Source: Castellaniella hirudinis (GTDB lineage: Bacteria > Pseudomonadota > Gammaproteobacteria > Burkholderiales > Burkholderiaceae_B). Taken from it: a stretch of DNA of 64,000 nucleotides. The position numbers and the translations under genes are program-made. Positions 61,465 to 64,000 of this stretch are shown piece by piece; the stretch's first letter is position 1, and every line of letters begins with the position of its first letter. The notes under the pieces were generated by a model that searched no databases, was not told the DNA's origin, and saw nothing but the letters and a program-made list of their open reading frames with translations. The stretch covers positions 310,001-374,000 of the forward strand of contig NZ_JBHSDY010000010.1 of the NCBI RefSeq assembly GCF_042651965.1, given 5' to 3'.

Positions 61465-64000
61465 GTGGCGGAACTCACTCCGGGGCTGATGCTGGTTCAC
61501 GGCAATCGGGCGGAACAACTGCGCGAGGTGCTGGTGGCGTGGCTGCGCCATTCGCCGCTGGATCCCCTGGAGAACGAGTACCTGCTGGTGCACAGCAACG
61601 GCATCGCGCAGTGGCTGCGCCTGGCCCTGGCCGAGCGCGACCAGGGCTGCGGCATCGCGGCGGCGCTGGATTTCCTGTTGCCCTCGCGCTTCATGTGGCA
61701 GGCGTACCGCGCCGTGCTGGGGGCGGGGGCCGTGCCGGAACAATCCCCCCTGGATAAGGACCCGCTGGCCTGGCGCCTGATGCGCCTGCTGCCGACGCTG
61801 GCCGGTCAGCCCGGTTTCGAGCCGGTGGCGCGTTTTCTGGCCGACGACGCCGGTGTACGCAAACGCCATCAACTGGCCTATCGGCTGGCCGACCTGTTTG
61901 ACCAGTACCAGGTCTACCGCGCCGACTGGCTGGACGCCTGGAGCCGGGGCCGGCTCGTGCTGCCCGACGCCTTGGGCCGCGAGGCCGAGGCCTTGTCCGA
62001 ATCCCAGGCCTGGCAGGCCCGCCTGTGGCGCGCCCTGCTGGATGATCTGGGCGCGGACGGGGGCGCGCCGGTCGGCCGCGCCGCCGTCCACGAGGCCTTC
62101 ATGGCGCGGGTCCGGGCGCCGGACGACGCGCCGCGTCCGGCCGGCCTGCCGCGCCGCCTGCTGGTCTTCGGCATTTCCGCCATGCCGCGCCAGACCCTGG
62201 AAGCCTTGTCCGGCCTGTCGCGCTGGATCCAGATCCTGGTGTGCGTGAACAACCCCTGCGCCCATTACTGGGCCGACATCCTGGGCGACCGCGACCTGCT
62301 GCGGGCGCGTTTCCGGCGCCAGGCGCGCCGCCCGGGCATGCCGGAAGTCCTGGACGAGCAGGCGCTGCACCAGCAGACGCATCCTTTGCTGGCGTCCTGG
62401 GGTCGTCAGGGACGTGATTTCATCGGCCTGCTCGACGACATCGACGATCCGGCGCACCGGGCGCGCTGCGGCCTGGCCTTCGAGGCCCTGCACCAGCGCA
62501 TCGATGCCTTCGAGGCGTTGCCCGGGGACACGCTGCTGGAGCAGTTGCAGGACGATATCCGCGATCTGCGGCCCCTGGCCGAGACGCGCGCGCGCTGGCC
62601 GGCGGTGGACCCGGCGCAGGACGACTCGCTGCGCTTTCACGTCGCCCACAGCGCCCAGCGCGAGGTCGAGATCCTGCACGACCAGTTGCTGTCGGCCTTT
62701 GCCGCCGATCCCGGCCTGCAGCCGCGCGATGTGATCGTGATGGTGCCTGACATCGAAGCCTACGCGCCCCACGTGCAGGCGGTCTTCGGCCAGTATGGAC
62801 TCCGGGACCGGCGTCACGTGCCTTATGCCCTGGCGGATCGCGGGCAGCGCCAGGCCGACCCGCTGGTCATCGTGCTGGAACAGTTGCTGTCCCTGCCGCG
62901 CCTGCGCCTGGGCATCCAGGAAGTCCTGGAATGGCTGGACGTGCCGGCGCTGCGGGCGCGCTTCGGCATCGAGGCCGCGGATCTGCCGCTGCTGCAGGCC
63001 TGGGCGCGGGACGCCGAAGTGCGCTGGGGGCTGCATGCCGAGCATCGCAGCGCCTTTGGCCTGGAACAGGCGCCGGCGGCGGCCCATGGGCATACCTGGC
63101 GCTTCGGCCTGGACCGCATGCTGCTGGGCTATGCGGCCGGCCCCGACGCCCCGGGCTGGAGCGGGATCGAACCCTATGGCGAAACCGGCGGCCTGCAGGC
63201 CCAGGTGCTGGGCGCGCTGGCCCGCCTGCTGGACACGCTGGACCGCTACTGGCGCTTGTTGGGCCGGGACGCAGCGCCCGCGCAGTGGGTCGCGTCCTTG
63301 CAGGCCTTGATCGACGATTGCTTTTCGCCGGTGTCGGACGCCGACGAACATACGCTGGCGCGCTTCCGGGAAATCCTGCAGGACTGGGCGCTGTTGTGCG
63401 AAACCGCCGGGATGGACGAGGCCTTGCCGGTGTCCATCGTCGCCGAGCATTGCCTGGGCCAACTGGATCAGGCCGGCCTGTCGCAGCGTTTCTTTGCGGG
63501 CGCGGTGACCTTCGCCACGCTCATGCCCATGCGGGCGATTCCGTTCCGGCGCGTGTGCCTGCTGGGCATGCAGGACGGCGCCTTCCCGCGCCAGCGCGTG
63601 CCGGTCGATTTCGACCTGATGGCGCTGCACCCGCGCCCCGGCGACCGTTCCCGGCGCGAGGACGACCGCTATCTGTTCATGGAGGCGCTGCTGTCCGCGC
63701 GCGACCAGCTTTACCTGTCCTGGGTCGGGCACAGCGTCCACGACAACACGCCGCAGCCGCCCTCGGTGCTGGTGTCCCAGTTGATGGATCACCTGGACCG
63801 GGGCTGGCAATCCGCCGATGGGGCCAAGTCCCTGTCCGGGGCCCTGAGCCTGCATCATCCGCTGCAGCCTTTCAGCCGCCGCTATTTTCCCGTGCCGGCG
63901 CGGACCGGTCCCGGCGCGCTGTATACCTATGCCGCCGAATGGCGCGGCGCGCGCGAACCGGCCGATGCCGGGCCGCAGCCGGCGCCGGCCGCGCTGCCGC
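61465..64000 (+). CDS. recC: RecBCD nuclease/helicase subunit RecC (truncated by window edge)
   Basis: The frame is open from the GTG at 61465 (AGGAGC ahead) to the window end, giving 845 visible residues. RecC landmarks are the start LMLVHGNRAEQLREVLVAWL, NEYLLVHSNGIAQWLRLALA, then ILVCVNNPCAHYWADIL, VCLLGMQDGAFPRQRVPVDFDLM and DDRYLFMEALLSARDQLYLSWVGHS. As part of RecBCD it recognises Chi and helps process double-strand breaks. recB and recD are expected downstream, outside the window. Confidence 0.93.
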   Translation, partial: MAELTPGLMLVHGNRAEQLREVLVAWLRHSPLDPLENEYLLVHSNGIAQWLRLALAERDQGCGIAAALDFLLPSRFMWQAYRAVLGAGAVPEQSPLDKDPLAWRLMRLLPTLAGQPGFEPVARFLADDAGVRKRHQLAYRLADLFDQYQVYRADWLDAWSRGRLVLPDALGREAEALSESQAWQARLWRALLDDLGADGGAPVGRAAVHEAFMARVRAPDDAPRPAGLPRRLLVFGISAMPRQTLEALSGLSRWIQILVCVNNPCAHYWADILGDRDLLRARFRRQARRPGMPEVLDEQALHQQTHPLLASWGRQGRDFIGLLDDIDDPAHRARCGLAFEALHQRIDAFEALPGDTLLEQLQDDIRDLRPLAETRARWPAVDPAQDDSLRFHVAHSAQREVEILHDQLLSAFAADPGLQPRDVIVMVPDIEAYAPHVQAVFGQYGLRDRRHVPYALADRGQRQADPLVIVLEQLLSLPRLRLGIQEVLEWLDVPALRARFGIEAADLPLLQAWARDAEVRWGLHAEHRSAFGLEQAPAAAHGHTWRFGLDRMLLGYAAGPDAPGWSGIEPYGETGGLQAQVLGALARLLDTLDRYWRLLGRDAAPAQWVASLQALIDDCFSPVSDADEHTLARFREILQDWALLCETAGMDEALPVSIVAEHCLGQLDQAGLSQRFFAGAVTFATLMPMRAIPFRRVCLLGMQDGAFPRQRVPVDFDLMALHPRPGDRSRREDDRYLFMEALLSARDQLYLSWVGHSVHDNTPQPPSVLVSQLMDHLDRGWQSADGAKSLSGALSLHHPLQPFSRRYFPVPARTGPGALYTYAAEWRGAREPADAGPQPAPAALP

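Noticed and set aside
61369..63858. An 829-codon minus-strand open frame opposite recC
   Set aside because: RecC motifs on the plus strand are unambiguous. The antisense translation is Gln/Gly/Ala/Arg-rich with no domain, and it crosses the start of recC.

Overview
The window is G+C-rich chromosomal DNA with long, tightly packed genes, translationally coupled operons and very little spacer. The dnaG-rpoD pair at the left end, a recC homologue at the right end, the protocatechuate 4,5-cleavage (pmd/lig) pathway, and the abundance of LysR regulators and TRAP/ABC solute uptake systems point to a betaproteobacterium of the order Burkholderiales. Alcaligenaceae (Bordetella/Achromobacter relatives) is my best guess; this is inferred from gene content and protein style, not from a marker-gene comparison.

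Layout. 1-3.3 kb: end of dnaG, then rpoD. 3.3-7.0 kb: an AcoR-type sigma-54 activator divergent from an NAD aldehyde dehydrogenase, with a sigma-54 promoter and a phased array of upstream sites between them. 7.0-11.9 kb: a C4-dicarboxylate carrier (dctA-like) with its own sigma-54 promoter, divergent from a DctB/DctD two-component pair. 11.9-17.2 kb: pobA and a first protocatechuate-4,5-dioxygenase-like LigA/LigB pair, each divergent from a paralogous AraC regulator, then an alpha/beta hydrolase. 17.4-23.4 kb: MarR regulator, vanAB, an ABC substrate-binding protein, an aldo/keto reductase and an unassigned dehydrogenase. 23.4-24.7 kb: a foreign-looking patch with a HepT toxin remnant and an Rpn/PD-(D/E)XK nuclease-like gene. 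24.8-37.3 kb: a LysR regulator and a complete protocatechuate meta-cleavage operon (tautomerase, hydratase, aldolase, PDC hydrolase, dioxygenase alpha and beta, CHMS dehydrogenase), running into a Liv-type ABC importer whose last ATPase is fused to a hemerythrin-like domain. 37.3-49.6 kb: a mandelate-type island: LysR, benzoylformate decarboxylase, aldehyde dehydrogenase, FAD-linked oxidase, a TRAP transporter with two binding proteins, FMN-dependent mandelate-type dehydrogenase and benE. 49.7-64 kb: housekeeping and accessory genes: HDOD protein, class V aminotransferase, TenA, BaeS/BaeR with a Spy-like protein, LysR with a YdiB-like shikimate/quinate dehydrogenase, NlpC/P60 lipoprotein, PLP-homeostasis protein, an outer-membrane barrel, a small terminal-inverted-repeat element and recC.

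How it works together. The middle of the window reads as an aromatic funnel. Mandelate-type acids enter by TRAP transport, are oxidised to arylglyoxylates, decarboxylated to aldehydes and oxidised to benzoates. 4-Hydroxybenzoate (PobA) and vanillate (VanAB) both become protocatechuate, which the pmd/lig operon opens and degrades to pyruvate and oxaloacetate. That the ring-substituted mandelates feed the PobA/VanAB branches is inference from gene proximity.

Most unusual items: the LivF-hemerythrin fusion, the second LigAB pair, the paired binding proteins sharing single transporter cores, three 22-bp-phased activator sites, and repeats shared between control regions. I saw no rRNA, tRNA, CRISPR array or prophage. 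No stretch longer than 300 bases lacks a gene or an annotated element.
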